A DNA stretch of 32,304 nucleotides from an uncultured Gammaproteobacteria bacterium (GTDB lineage Bacteria > Pseudomonadota > Gammaproteobacteria > UBA6429 > Thiohalophilaceae), in assembly GCA_913064945.1 (NCBI GenBank), contig CAJYAN010000020.1, positions 1 through 32,304 on the forward strand, in the 5' to 3' direction. A program made the translations under genes and the position numbers. Below the pieces are notes generated by a model that was given only the letters and a program-made list of their open reading frames with translations, did no database searches and had not been told where the DNA came from. Every line of letters starts with the position of its first letter. The stretch's first letter is position 1. Positions 1 to 8,144 of this stretch are shown piece after piece.

Positions 1-1
1 G

Positions 2-217
2 GAGGTCATGCTCATTTCTGATACCGGCGTCCCCGATCACTTTATCGCTCGAGACAAATGGGGCGCCATGACCATGAAGCGTCTGGATGATGGCTGGTGT
101 GCCGCCCTGGATAGAAACACCTTGCGCTGTACGATTTATCAGCGACGACCACAGATATGTCGTGACCTGGAAATGGGTGAAGCTGAGTGTCGCTCCATAC
201 GTGAGACGACGCTGTAA
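2..217 (+). CDS. YkgJ-type cysteine-cluster protein, 5'-truncated
   Basis: The frame is open to the left edge, so this is the C-terminal part of a longer protein. The visible residues carry a Cys pattern typical of YkgJ/UPF0153 (putative zinc- or iron-chelating) proteins: WCAAL, then RCTIYQRRPQICR, then AECRS, giving the C-x(9)-C-x(8)-C-x(9)-C spacing. The family's N-terminal CxxCC cluster would lie before the window. An internal ATG at position 8 exists, but a start there would remove the first cysteines, so I treat it as internal. The family's function is not established beyond probable metal binding. The gene converges on sixA with a 16-base gap. Confidence 0.75.
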   Translation, partial: EVMLISDTGVPDHFIARDKWGAMTMKRLDDGWCAALDRNTLRCTIYQRRPQICRDLEMGEAECRSIRETTL

Positions 218-233
218 ATCATTCACGTCTTAG

Positions 234-677
234 CTACGGTGATTCAAGCCATGCAATCCGCCAGTCATCACTGTCTTTTTGCAAACATATAATTGTCCCA
301 GGCACCATTGCCACGCCTGGCGGCTGGCCGGTCAACGTTATAAGTAGATTGGGGACAAAGGGCAGGTGACTGGCGATTAGGGTGTCCTGTTGCCAGCTTT
401 CAATCTCGGGCCACAGCAGGCTCGGGTCATCATCAGGTCTCATGCCTTTATGTACCCGTGGCGTTACCTCCGGAGCAAGAATACCGCTCATTATTTCCGC
501 GGTTTGTTGCGCGCGTGCCTTTTCGCTATGAAACACCTGCTCAAAATGGATACCCCTTGCTTGCAGACGCCGCGCCAGCTGCTCAACTTCGTGTCGGCCC
601 GCGCTGGTCAGGCCACGCTGCGGATCCACCTGCGGGCTGGCGGCCTGTCCGTGGCGCATGAGATAGAGTTTCATCAC
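234..677 (-). CDS. sixA: Phosphohistidine phosphatase SixA
   Basis: A 147-residue histidine phosphatase (phosphoglycerate-mutase fold). The N-terminal LMRHG motif carries the phospho-accepting His9. Further family signatures are the LTSAGRHE segment, the S-E-K-A-R-A-Q-Q-T-A stretch (second Arg of the active site) and ASHLPFVP, where the second catalytic His lies. SixA removes phosphate from phosphohistidine in HPt domains and, as later shown in E. coli, from the nitrogen PTS protein NPr. Its length is close to the family norm. Two adjacent ATG codons start the frame. A GGGAG sequence lies about 12 bases upstream, so the second Met (674) is equally possible. Confidence 0.9.
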   Translation of the reverse strand: MMKLYLMRHGQAASPQVDPQRGLTSAGRHEVEQLARRLQARGIHFEQVFHSEKARAQQTAEIMSGILAPEVTPRVHKGMRPDDDPSLLWPEIESWQQDTLIASHLPFVPNLLITLTGQPPGVAMVPGTIICLQKDSDDWRIAWLESP

Positions 678-1217
678 GTTTTTGAACTCCCTGAGTCAGT
701 CTTTGTTTAAGGTAGTGATAATTATTACCAGGACCCCATTGTGATACTACTCAATCCTCGCCGGGTCAATCCCATCGACGCTGCTCATTTCCAGCTTTCC
801 TGGTGCGGCAAGCCATCTCCTCTATACCATATGTTTCAAATCACATTGTGCGACTTTCTGTACTTCATTTTTTTGTCTAGCATAATGTCATTCAACATAT
901 CGCTTTAGCCGCTTTTCCGGCCCCCTTGTCGTCATTTACTGCTGAACCATGACTTAAAGTGACTGGGCTTAGCGTGCAGCTACCCCGTGATTAATTCCGA
1001 TACGCCGAATCCCTGCCGCTGGCGCGTTCGATGCATCCACAACACTGTGGCAACTGTGCCATATCAATCGCTTACAAAAAATGAAATACCCACGTACTCA
1101 CTCATCATCCAAGCCGTTGCTTAGCGCGATTTCTTTAAATCTGTAATATTCACTTACCCTTTGCCTGTAAATCTATAATAATGCAGCCTTGCGCATCGTT
1201 TTCACCGGAATCACCTT
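678..1217. other. Gene-free region between sixA and the S1-domain gene
   Basis: About 540 bases separate the divergent sixA and S1-domain genes. I find no convincing reading frame, structural RNA or repeat. The right end holds a TATAAT element that probably serves the S1-domain gene, and the left end presumably holds the sixA promoter. The middle part is unexplained. Confidence 0.5.
1151..1179 (+). promoter_or_regulatory. Probable sigma-70 promoter for the S1-domain gene
   Basis: A perfect TATAAT at 1174-1179 lies about 38 bases before the ATG at 1218. The matching -35 with 17-base spacing (CACTTA at 1151-1156) is poor, so only the -10 is well supported. Confidence 0.35.
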
Positions 1218-2048
1218 ATGATCACCATTGGCCAGACGTATCACCTCGACGTTGTTAAAACGATCAAATTTGGCGCTTATCTCGACGCCAAAGACCTCGG
1301 CGAGGTTTTATTACCTCAGAAATATGTCCCGCACAATCTGGCCGTTGGCGATACGATTGAGGTTTTTCTTTACCTTGATTCCGAAGACCGGCCGATTGCG
1401 ACGACACAGATACCAGAGGCCCGGGCTGGCGAGTTTGCCTATCTCAAGGTCGTGGATGTTAGCAAGGTTGGGGCCTTCCTTGACTGGGGACTGGATAAGG
1501 ACGTGCTGGTGCCCTTTTCGGAACAACATCAACCCATGGAGGTTGGCCACGCTTATCTTGTCTTCTTATATATCAATAAAGCCGATGGCCGCATTACCGC
1601 TTCGTCCAAAATCGATAAATTCCTCGACGAGGAGGTTCCGCATCACTACGCCCCACAACAGGCCGTTGACCTGATCATTGCCAATAGTACGGACCTCGGT
1701 TACAAGGCAATTATCAATCATCGTTACTGGGGTGTATTATATAAAGATGAGGTCTTTCAGCGCCTGAGTTTCGGCCAGAGTATTAAGGGTTTTATAAAGC
1801 GCCTCCGACCCGACGGCAAAATTGACCTCACCCTGCGCGGCGGCAAGCAAACCCGGGACAAATACGAAACCATCATTCTCAACTATCTTAAAAAACAAAA
1901 CGGCTTTGCCACCGTACATGACAAGTCTGATCCAAAATTAATTACGCAACTATTTGGCATGAGCAAGGTCGCTTTTAAAAAGGCGATTGGTAGTCTCTAC
2001 AGACAGAAGTTGATTACGATTAGCAAGGATGGTATCCGTTTAGTCTAA
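1218..2048 (+). CDS. S1-domain RNA-binding protein of the CvfB/YitL family
   Basis: A 276-residue protein with repeated S1-like OB-fold segments. Repeat one is at about 1-60 (FGAYLDAKDLGEVLLP), repeat two at about 70-130 (VGAFLDWGLDKDVLVP) and a third, more divergent, at about 145-215 (GYKAIINHRYWGVLY). A C-terminal winged-helix-like part follows (GMSKVAFKKAIGSLYRQKLI). This is the CvfB (conserved virulence factor B) or YitL architecture. CvfB binds RNA in Staphylococcus and affects virulence gene expression; the role in gammaproteobacteria is unknown. A GGA lies about nine bases before the ATG. It stands as its own transcription unit or leads the small genes that follow. Confidence 0.88.
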   Translation: MITIGQTYHLDVVKTIKFGAYLDAKDLGEVLLPQKYVPHNLAVGDTIEVFLYLDSEDRPIATTQIPEARAGEFAYLKVVDVSKVGAFLDWGLDKDVLVPFSEQHQPMEVGHAYLVFLYINKADGRITASSKIDKFLDEEVPHHYAPQQAVDLIIANSTDLGYKAIINHRYWGVLYKDEVFQRLSFGQSIKGFIKRLRPDGKIDLTLRGGKQTRDKYETIILNYLKKQNGFATVHDKSDPKLITQLFGMSKVAFKKAIGSLYRQKLITISKDGIRLV

Positions 2049-2090
2049 TATATTTACTTCACGTACAATTCACCTGCAGGTTAAAACTTC

Positions 2091-2309
2091 ATGGAAAAAA
2101 GCAAGAAATTCTCTATACGTATCGTGCAGGAAAACTCCTCCTGGAATGCGGAGGTCATTCGGCGTGTTACCTCAAAACAAAGCGTCGTCTCCAAACATCA
2201 GACTGGATTTCCCACCGAGGCCGAGGCACAACAATGGGCGCAGACAGAGCTCACCTCTTTTCTGGCGAAGCTCTCCACGCGTAACCGTCAACGTCGCAAG
2301 CAATCATAA
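2091..2309 (+). CDS. DUF3622 domain protein
   Basis: A 72-residue basic protein matching the DUF3622 pattern: a KKFSIRIVQENSSWNAEV start, an RRVTSKQSVVSK core and an FPTEAEAQQWAQTEL helix, ending in a lysine/arginine-rich tail. The family is common in marine and aquatic gammaproteobacteria and has no assigned function. The Trp and the central basic strand suggest a small beta-alpha fold. It follows the S1-domain gene by 42 bases with an AGG about ten bases before the ATG, so the two are probably co-transcribed. Confidence 0.8.
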   Translation: MEKSKKFSIRIVQENSSWNAEVIRRVTSKQSVVSKHQTGFPTEAEAQQWAQTELTSFLAKLSTRNRQRRKQS

Positions 2310-2336
2310 CGAACGGCTGAACCACCAGATGGGCTA

Positions 2337-2783
2337 ATGACTAATCGATCTAATTTACATCAACTGGTCTTGCGTCGGGATACTGCAACAGGGATGGCAC
2401 AGGTGGGCTGGGCGGATGATCTGCCAATGGGGCGCTTCGAACACATTCGCCTTATTTGCGAGACAGGTGATCACGCCTTACCCAACGCTGATAATCCACA
2501 TTTCCCTGCATACCATCTGGCCTGCCAGGCGGCGCGCGAGGCCAATGCCGAACTCATTCAGCAACAGATTAGACGCAACCTCGACCAGGGGTGGGTACTC
2601 GTCCCCTTTGGCCTTGCACCTGGGGAAACGCGGCTGGCCGCCGATGAGTTTGGAAACTACGCGGCCGCGGCCAGCCAGTTATTATTTCTGAATGTGCCAT
2701 CACCACCGCCAGGCCTGGGCGGTTATCCAGCGCGGCGAACTGGTGCATGTCCGCTCACGCAGGCCACCTCGTCGCCTCGATGA
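2337..2783 (+). CDS. Unrecognised protein, apparently frameshifted (N-terminal part)
   Basis: I do not recognise the family. About the first 118 residues read as a normal soluble protein, with segments such as GRFEHIRLIC, PAYHLACQAAREAN and DQGWVLVPFGLAPGE. From about position 2692 the frame turns into low-quality proline/arginine/threonine-rich sequence (VPSPPPGLGG onward), with GC at only about half of third codon positions. The overlapping +1 frame over the same bases keeps the strong third-position GC bias of a coding frame. The likely true product therefore crosses into the next entry, or stops being functional near residue 118. Confidence 0.5.
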   Translation: MTNRSNLHQLVLRRDTATGMAQVGWADDLPMGRFEHIRLICETGDHALPNADNPHFPAYHLACQAAREANAELIQQQIRRNLDQGWVLVPFGLAPGETRLAADEFGNYAAAASQLLFLNVPSPPPGLGGYPARRTGACPLTQATSSPR

Positions 2784-2907
2784 ACTTGCCTATCAGGTCT
2801 GGTATCACTCACAGCTGTCACAAATGACCGTAGTTGGTGAGCCCGTTGAAGGCCGATTGCTGGTCGCGGAAAGCGGTCTCTGGTTTTGTCCCCAGGCATC
2901 TATCTGA
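2692..2907 (+). CDS. Probable C-terminal part of the frameshifted gene
   Basis: This frame opens immediately after a TGA at 2689-2691 and gives 71 residues with well-behaved content (WAVIQRGELVHVRS, RRLDELAYQVWYHSQ, VEGRLLVAESGLWF). Its third-position GC is high right from 2692, where it overlaps the previous frame by 92 bases. It could be a separate overlapping gene starting with ATG at 2692, but no Shine-Dalgarno is evident. A single-base deletion splitting one protein of roughly 190 residues fits better. I do not recognise a domain. Confidence 0.45.
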   Translation: MCHHHRQAWAVIQRGELVHVRSRRPPRRLDELAYQVWYHSQLSQMTVVGEPVEGRLLVAESGLWFCPQASI

Positions 2908-3016
2908 CTATGCAGACCAACGCCAGATACTTATAATATGCTACGCAGTTACTTGACCCGCATTCGCCTGAAGCAACCGGCATCCCCGGCCTCTACTGTC
3001 TATCTGGAGTTTTACT

Positions 3017-3565
3017 GTGTCGTTTACAAATTATGCCCGCTGGCTAACGCTCGCTGCTATGTATCTAATCTCCTCTGTCACAACCGCGTCCGGCTTGAAT
3101 ACCGAAGAGGCCGGCACGCTGCTTCAGATACTGATCCCGGCGGCCGGACTGGGCGGCACACTTTTTTATGAGCAGGGCCATGAAGGCCTCGTGCAATTTG
3201 CCGAGGCCTTTGCGGCCTCACAGATCATCACGCATGGCCTGAAATATACCGTCAATGAACGTCGCCCCAACGGGATTTGCTGCAACTCCTTTCCGTCCGG
3301 GCATACCTCGGCGGCCTTTATGGGCGCGGCCTTTATCGAAAGACGCTACGGCTGGCGCTATGCCATTCCGGCCTATCTGGGTGCAACGTATGTCGGTTAT
3401 AGCCGGGTCAAGACCCGAAATCATTACTTAACCGATGTCATGGCCGGTGCACTCATCGGCACCCTGAGCAGTTATTATTTTACCCGCCCCTACAAAATCC
3501 CCATCACGCTTTCTCTGCTGACTCACGATACCTATCGTGGTGTCACACTTGACATAAAATGGTAA
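3017..3565 (+). CDS. PAP2-family phosphatase
   Basis: A 182-residue type 2 phosphatidic acid phosphatase (PAP2) protein. All three signature motifs are present: K76-x6-R83-P84, P93-S-G-H96, and S129-R130-x5-H136-x3-D140. The two catalytic histidines and the aspartate are intact. The N-terminus (residues 8-25) looks like a signal peptide or membrane anchor, and another hydrophobic stretch lies near 35-50. Likely substrates are lipid phosphates such as undecaprenyl pyrophosphate or phosphatidic acid at the periplasmic face; the sequence does not tell which. Translation starts at GTG 3017 with GGAG seven bases upstream. Confidence 0.85.
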   Translation: MSFTNYARWLTLAAMYLISSVTTASGLNTEEAGTLLQILIPAAGLGGTLFYEQGHEGLVQFAEAFAASQIITHGLKYTVNERRPNGICCNSFPSGHTSAAFMGAAFIERRYGWRYAIPAYLGATYVGYSRVKTRNHYLTDVMAGALIGTLSSYYFTRPYKIPITLSLLTHDTYRGVTLDIKW

Positions 3566-3571
3566 CAAAAA

Positions 3572-3646
3572 TGGCCGCCTGCGATACACGACTCAAGTCC
3601 TTGTATTGCCAAAACTTTTTATATAGCGGACAGACAATGGCGGCCA
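3572..3646. repeat. Inverted repeat flanking about 59 bases downstream of the PAP2 gene
   Basis: TGGCCGCC at 3572-3579 is perfectly complementary to GGCGGCCA at 3639-3646. The loop is long and no T-run follows the right arm, so it is not a standard terminator. The role is unknown and it may be chance. Confidence 0.3.
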
Positions 3647-3743
3647 GTACGGATATCGGACGGGAATTTCCAGCCTAAACTCCTCCAGGAGCGATGATAG
3701 TAGGCTTTATTTCAAGTCCAGGCGTTTGGTAACAAAGTTCCCC

Positions 3744-3776
3744 GTGTCATCAAACGGTCACATAAGCTTGTTAATT
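3744..3776 (+). promoter_or_regulatory. Pho box and promoter of pstS
   Basis: Two heptamers in the PhoB-box arrangement, GTGTCAT (3744-3750) and CGGTCAC (3755-3761), are separated by four bases (CAAA) and followed by AT. The consensus is CTGTCAT-N4-CTGTCAC-AT, so each half differs at one position. A weak -10 (TTAATT, 3771-3776) begins about ten bases after the box, the spacing seen at phosphate-starvation promoters where PhoB replaces the -35 element. PhoB-dependent induction of pstS follows by inference. Confidence 0.8.
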
Positions 3777-3851
3777 TTAGCGCCCATGAGGAGCCAATGA
3801 TTTTCGTCCTGCATGCCCTTTACAATTTTTACTGAAACTGAGGAGTTTAGA

Positions 3852-4928
3852 ATGCGTACAAAACTTGTTAAAACTGTTGTTAGCAGCGCTGCCCTGCTGT
3901 TAATTGCGCTAACGGGAACGGCCAATGCCGGCGACGTTACTGCAATTTCCGGTGCGGGTGCCACCTTCCCTTATCCTGTTTACGCCAAATGGGCCGAGAC
4001 CTATTCCAAGACCAAAGGCGTGAAAATGAATTACCAGTCCATCGGTTCAGGTGGGGGTATTAAGCAGATTAAGGCCAAGACCGTTGATTTTGGTGCCTCT
4101 GACGCCCCACTAAAGCCCGAAGCCCTGGACTCTGCTGGCCTGATGCAGTTCCCAATGGTCATGGGTGGCGTTGTCCCCGTAGTTAATGTCCCTGGCATCA
4201 AGCCTGGTAAGCTTCACCTGAGTGGCGAATTACTGGCCGCGATATACCTGGGTGAAGTTAAAAAGTGGAATGATTCACGCATCCAGGCACTGAACAAAGG
4301 CCTCAAACTGCCACACAGCGCCATCACCGTGGTTCACCGCTCAGACGGTTCCGGTACTACCTGGATTTTCACCAACTACCTGACCAAGGTAAGCAAAGAC
4401 TGGGCTGGTAAAGTCGGTAACGACAAGGCTGTTGCCTGGCCTGCCGGTGTTGGTGGTAAGGGTAACGAAGGTGTTGCCTCTTATGTGCGCCGTATCAAGG
4501 GTTCCATCGGTTATGTAGAATATGCCTATGCCCTGCAGAACAAAATGAGCTATGCCAAGCTGGAAAACAAGGCAGGTCATTTCGTTGCACCGACGAGCGC
4601 CAGCTTCCAGGCCGCCGCCGCCAATGCCGACTGGTCACATGCACCTGGTTTCTATATGGTGTTAACCGACCAACCTGGCAAGGCCAGCTGGCCAATTACG
4701 GGCGCGACCTTTATCCTCGTCTATAAGACTCAGGCTAAACCAGAGAATGGCGTAGCGGTATTGAAATTTTTTGACTGGGCCTATCACCATGGTGATAAAA
4801 TGGCACAGAAACTGGATTACGTACCAATGCCTGCCAGCGTAGTTAGTCTGGTTGAAAAGACCTGGGCTGCTAACATCAAGGATGCGTCCGGTAATGCTAC
4901 ATGGACGATGGACATGGTACAGAAATAA
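3852..4928 (+). CDS. pstS: Phosphate-binding periplasmic protein PstS
   Basis: The substrate-binding protein of the high-affinity phosphate ABC transporter. The start at 3852 is chosen over an in-frame ATG at 3813 because TGAGGAG lies six bases before it and a clean Sec signal peptide follows (MRTKLVKTVVS, hydrophobic core, cleavage after TANA). The mature protein opens with SGAGATFPYPVYAKW, the PstS phosphate-loop signature. It also has IGSGGGIKQI, DFGASDAPL and RSDGSGTTWIF, which contribute phosphate-contacting Ser/Thr/Asp residues. The 358-residue length is normal. It is the first gene of pstSCAB, downstream of a Pho box, and is separated from pstC by two hairpins. Confidence 0.97.
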   Translation: MRTKLVKTVVSSAALLLIALTGTANAGDVTAISGAGATFPYPVYAKWAETYSKTKGVKMNYQSIGSGGGIKQIKAKTVDFGASDAPLKPEALDSAGLMQFPMVMGGVVPVVNVPGIKPGKLHLSGELLAAIYLGEVKKWNDSRIQALNKGLKLPHSAITVVHRSDGSGTTWIFTNYLTKVSKDWAGKVGNDKAVAWPAGVGGKGNEGVASYVRRIKGSIGYVEYAYALQNKMSYAKLENKAGHFVAPTSASFQAAAANADWSHAPGFYMVLTDQPGKASWPITGATFILVYKTQAKPENGVAVLKFFDWAYHHGDKMAQKLDYVPMPASVVSLVEKTWAANIKDASGNATWTMDMVQK

Positions 4929-4951
4929 AAGCGGTTGAACGCTACCCCAAT

Positions 4952-4978
4952 CGAATGTCTGGTATAAACTGGCATTCG
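4952..4978 (+). other. First hairpin downstream of pstS
   Basis: CGAATG at 4952-4957 pairs with CATTCG at 4973-4978, extended inward by a G-U and a C-G pair to eight base pairs with an 11-base loop. It lacks a T-run. By analogy with other operons it could protect the pstS mRNA 3' end from exonucleases. Confidence 0.5.
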
Positions 4979-4982
4979 GGTG

Positions 4983-5020
4983 CGGAGGAGCCGTCGCTAG
5001 ACAGCTCCTCCGTTTTTTTT
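4983..5020 (+). terminator. Intrinsic terminator between pstS and pstC
   Basis: A nine-base-pair perfect stem (CGGAGGAGC at 4983-4991 with GCTCCTCCG at 5004-5012) and a 12-base loop are followed at once by eight T residues (5013-5020). This is a textbook Rho-independent terminator inside the pst operon. Partial read-through would give much more PstS than PstCAB. Confidence 0.85.
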
Positions 5021-5032
5021 AGACCATAGATA

Positions 5033-6022
5033 ATGACGGAGATAGCCTTGGAACAGCCAGCAACAGTAGGCGATCCGAGTAAGATACTGCGCCGTGGTGC
5101 GCGCCTGGATAGCCTCTTTCGTGGCGCTACCCGCGTTACGGCTATGCTGGTCTTCCTGGCCGTACTCAGCATCCTGATTATGCTGGTAATCGGCGCCTCT
5201 CCCGCTCTGGAGAAATTCGGCTTCGGCTTTTTATTTAGCACCGCCTGGAACCCGGTAACAGAAGACTTTGGCGCCCTGGTCGCCATATTTGGCACCCTGG
5301 TAACCTCTGCCATTGCGCTACTGATTGCCGTCCCCGTCAGCTTTGGAATCGCAATATTTATTACCCAGCTTGCACCGGAGTGGTTGAAACGCCCCATCGG
5401 TACCGCAATTGAGCTGCTGGCCGCGATACCCAGTATTATTTACGGCATGTGGGGCCTGTTTGTCCTCGCGCCATTGTTTGCCGATCATGCCCAGCCCTGG
5501 ATCACCGAACACCTGGGCGAGTGGCCCGTGATCGGCGCGCTATTTCAGGGACCGCCCATGGGCATTGGCATGTTTACAGCCGGACTGATCCTGGCCATCA
5601 TGATTATCCCCTTTATCGCTGCTGTGATGCGCGATGTGTTTGAAGTCGTGCCTCCGGTCCTCAAGGAATCGGCCTATGGCCTGGGTGCAACCACCTGGGA
5701 GGTGGTCTGGAACATCGTCCTGCCTTATACGCGGGTCGGTGTCGTCGGCGGTATTATGCTGGGCCTCGGCCGTGCCCTGGGTGAAACCATGGCGGTTACC
5801 TTTGTTATCGGGAATGCCCAGCAAATCAGCCCGTCACTGTTTATGCCGGGCAGTACCATTTCTTCCGCCCTGGCCAATGAATTTAACGAGGCCGTCGGTG
5901 AGATGTATACCTCGTCGCTGGTTGCGCTGGGGTTAATCCTGTTTATTATTACCTTTATTGTCCTCGCACTGGCAAGGCTGCTGCTCATGCGCCTGTCTGA
6001 ACGCGAAGGCACACATAGCTAG
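5033..6022 (+). CDS. pstC: Phosphate ABC transporter permease PstC
   Basis: An inner-membrane permease subunit, 329 residues, with hydrophobic segments at about 35-57, 85-110, 128-150, 180-203, 240-260 and 290-315, matching the six-helix PstC topology. The ABC-interacting cytoplasmic loop is visible as [21 protein letters not shown], the EAA-type motif, followed by [10 protein letters not shown]. The ATG at 5033 has no good ribosome site. An in-frame TTG at 5048 lies six bases after GGAG (5038-5041) and may be the real start, which would shorten the protein by five residues. It follows the intergenic terminator and precedes pstA by 12 bases. Confidence 0.95.
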   Translation: MTEIALEQPATVGDPSKILRRGARLDSLFRGATRVTAMLVFLAVLSILIMLVIGASPALEKFGFGFLFSTAWNPVTEDFGALVAIFGTLVTSAIALLIAVPVSFGIAIFITQLAPEWLKRPIGTAIELLAAIPSIIYGMWGLFVLAPLFADHAQPWITEHLGEWPVIGALFQGPPMGIGMFTAGLILAIMIIPFIAAVMRDVFEVVPPVLKESAYGLGATTWEVVWNIVLPYTRVGVVGGIMLGLGRALGETMAVTFVIGNAQQISPSLFMPGSTISSALANEFNEAVGEMYTSSLVALGLILFIITFIVLALARLLLMRLSEREGTHS

Positions 6023-6034
6023 CTGAGGACAGGC

Positions 6035-6880
6035 ATGAGTTACATCTACCTCCGTCGGCGACTACTCAACGCCTTCAACCTCACCATTTCGGTGCTGGCG
6101 ACCATTTTTGGCCTATTCTGGCTGGTCTGGTTGTTATGGACACTCCTGAGCAATGGTCTGCCGTGGTTGAATCTACAGGTCTTTACCCAGATCACCCCGC
6201 CGCCTGGCAGCGCCGGGGGTCTCAGCAATGCCATCGTCGGCAGCCTGATCATGACGGCTATCGGCGTGGCACTGGGTACACCCGTCGGTATCCTTGCCGG
6301 TACCTACCTGTCCGAATTTGGCCGTGCCTCCCGACTGGCGCCCATCGTCCGCTTTGTTAACGACATTTTACTCAGTGCGCCCTCGATCATCATTGGTGTT
6401 TTCGTCTATGAGGTCATGGTGGTCCGCATGGGCCATTTTTCCGCCTGGGCCGGCAGCTTTGCCCTGTCACTGATCATGCTGCCGGTTGTCGTACGCACCA
6501 CCGAAAATATGTTACGCCTGGTGCCCGACAGTATGCGTGAGGCGGCCGCGGCCCTGGGGGCGCCACAGTGGAAAGTGATCACGATGGTCGTCTATCGGGC
6601 GGCACGCGCCGGTATGCTCACCGGCGTTATGCTGGGTCTGGCGCGTATCAGCGGCGAGACCGCACCACTATTGTTCACTGCCCTCAACAACCAGTTCGCC
6701 AGCACCAACCTGAGCCAGCCTATTGCCAACCTGCCCGTCGTCATTTTCCAGTTTGCCATGAGTCCCTACGATGACTGGCATCACCTGGCCTGGGCCGGTG
6801 CACTGTTGATCACCTTTACGATCCTAATTTTGAATATCCTGGCACGTATCCTTCTTCGCACACGCAAAACGAGTCAATAA
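6035..6880 (+). CDS. pstA: Phosphate ABC transporter permease PstA
   Basis: The second inner-membrane permease, 281 residues, with about six hydrophobic helices (first at 15-38). Family motifs include [11 protein letters not shown] near the second helix, [27 protein letters not shown], and the EAA-type loop [19 protein letters not shown] followed by [18 protein letters not shown] lies eight bases before the ATG. It sits 12 bases after pstC and 2 bases before pstB, so the three are one transcription unit. PstA and PstC form the membrane channel that PstB energises. Confidence 0.95.
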   Translation: MSYIYLRRRLLNAFNLTISVLATIFGLFWLVWLLWTLLSNGLPWLNLQVFTQITPPPGSAGGLSNAIVGSLIMTAIGVALGTPVGILAGTYLSEFGRASRLAPIVRFVNDILLSAPSIIIGVFVYEVMVVRMGHFSAWAGSFALSLIMLPVVVRTTENMLRLVPDSMREAAAALGAPQWKVITMVVYRAARAGMLTGVMLGLARISGETAPLLFTALNNQFASTNLSQPIANLPVVIFQFAMSPYDDWHHLAWAGALLITFTILILNILARILLRTRKTSQ

Positions 6881-6882
6881 TT

Positions 6883-7770
6883 ATGTCTGAAATATCCTCA
6901 TCAACTGATAGCAGTTATTCCCGCCAGACAGGTGACGAGCAAGCTGGTCAGGACAATGCACGTCAAATCAGGATTGACGCAGGCAAGACTGTGCCGACGA
7001 CACAAAACGAACCGGCAGAGGCAAAAATTTCTGTTCGTAACCTGAATTTTTATTACGGCAAGTTTCAGGCCTTAAAGGACATCAATCTCGACATCCCGGA
7101 AAAACGTGTCACGGCCTTTATCGGACCTTCCGGCTGCGGCAAGTCTACACTGCTGCGTGTCTTTAACCGCATCTACGAGTTATATCCGGGACAACGTGCC
7201 GAGGGTGAAGTCACCCTTGATGGACGCAATATTCTCAGCAAGGAACAACACGTCAATCAGGTCCGCGCCAAGGTAGGCATGGTGTTTCAGAAGCCGACAC
7301 CCTTCCCCATGTCGGTGTATGACAATATTGCCTTCGGCGTCAAGATGTACGAAAAACTCTCGCGCTACAGTATGGATGACCGTGTCGAGTGGGCATTAAA
7401 AAAAGCCGCCTTGTGGGATGAGGTCAAAGACAAACTGCGCCAGACCGGCACCGAACTCTCCGGCGGCCAGCAACAACGCCTGTGTATTGCCCGCGGCATT
7501 GCGGTAAAACCGGAAGTTCTGTTGCTCGACGAACCCGCTTCGGCACTCGACCCCATCTCAACACTAAAAATTGAAGAGCTGATTAGCGAACTCAAAGAGG
7601 ACTATACCATTGCCGTGGTGACCCACAACATGCAGCAGGCCGCGCGTGTCTCCGACTATACGGCCTTCCTGTATCTCGGTGAAATTGTTGAATTCGGTGA
7701 CACCAGCGATATCTTTACCAAACCGACCAAGAAACAGACGGAAGATTATATTACCGGGCGTTACGGCTAG
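6883..7770 (+). CDS. pstB: Phosphate ABC transporter ATPase PstB
   Basis: The cytoplasmic ATPase of the Pst transporter, 295 residues. Walker A is GPSGCGKST (81-89), the Q-loop lies in [11 protein letters not shown], the ABC signature is LSGGQQQR, Walker B is [12 protein letters not shown] and the switch His is in VVTHN. The PstB-specific ending DYITGRYG is present. About 47 residues before the conserved start of the domain ([12 protein letters not shown]) are hydrophilic, Ser/Asp/Gln-rich and probably disordered, longer than in E. coli PstB. The ATG at 6883 has no strong ribosome site but follows the pstA stop by 2 bases, suggesting translational coupling. No phoU follows. Confidence 0.96.
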   Translation: MSEISSSTDSSYSRQTGDEQAGQDNARQIRIDAGKTVPTTQNEPAEAKISVRNLNFYYGKFQALKDINLDIPEKRVTAFIGPSGCGKSTLLRVFNRIYELYPGQRAEGEVTLDGRNILSKEQHVNQVRAKVGMVFQKPTPFPMSVYDNIAFGVKMYEKLSRYSMDDRVEWALKKAALWDEVKDKLRQTGTELSGGQQQRLCIARGIAVKPEVLLLDEPASALDPISTLKIEELISELKEDYTIAVVTHNMQQAARVSDYTAFLYLGEIVEFGDTSDIFTKPTKKQTEDYITGRYG

Positions 7771-8121
7771 GTCGATAGGCGCACCTGTTCACCAGCCATT
7801 AACTATTTACCGGCCCAATGCGCGTTATCGATAGCGACGGGCACTGAGTCATATTGATTTGCACCAGGGTTGCCATAGGCCTACGCCTTATCGTCATGGC
7901 GCTGTATAACGATAGTGTCAGCCAATTCAGATACTGCGCTGTTTTGTAGATGGAGACATAACAGGTTGCAGCACATCTATTGCACAACGGTGATGCTACT
8001 CACCACCTCTCCAGGATACGTGCCTAACTGACAGACTCCGTTCGACCAGGCCCCATTCCTGTGATTGGCCCGGACACGCCCCTGTCTCGAAACTCGACGC
8101 CATTAATCGAAATAACATTTC
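7771..8121. other. Gene-free region downstream of pstB
   Basis: About 350 bases after pstB with no credible gene on either strand. In many proteobacteria phoU sits here; it does not. No plus-strand terminator with a T-run is evident. Confidence 0.5.
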
Positions 8122-8144
8122 TTTTATTTTCGCTGAAAATAAAA
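8122..8144. repeat. AT-rich perfect hairpin next to the phoX-like gene terminator
   Basis: TTTTATTTTC (8122-8131), a three-base loop GCT, and GAAAATAAAA (8135-8144) form a ten-base-pair perfect hairpin. It directly abuts the terminator stem of the minus-strand gene. Confidence 0.55.

Noticed and set aside
390-710. Plus-strand reading frames over sixA (390-710 and 458-661)
   Set aside because: They are antisense to a gene with intact SixA motifs and show no domain or ribosome site.
2938-3171. 77-codon frame overlapping the PAP2 start
   Set aside because: It overlaps the start of a well-supported gene with a GTG start and Shine-Dalgarno; the product is low quality.
3572-3646. TGGCCGCC/GGCGGCCA inverted repeat as a terminator for the PAP2 gene
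   Set aside because: The loop is about 59 bases and no T-run follows; listed only as a repeat.
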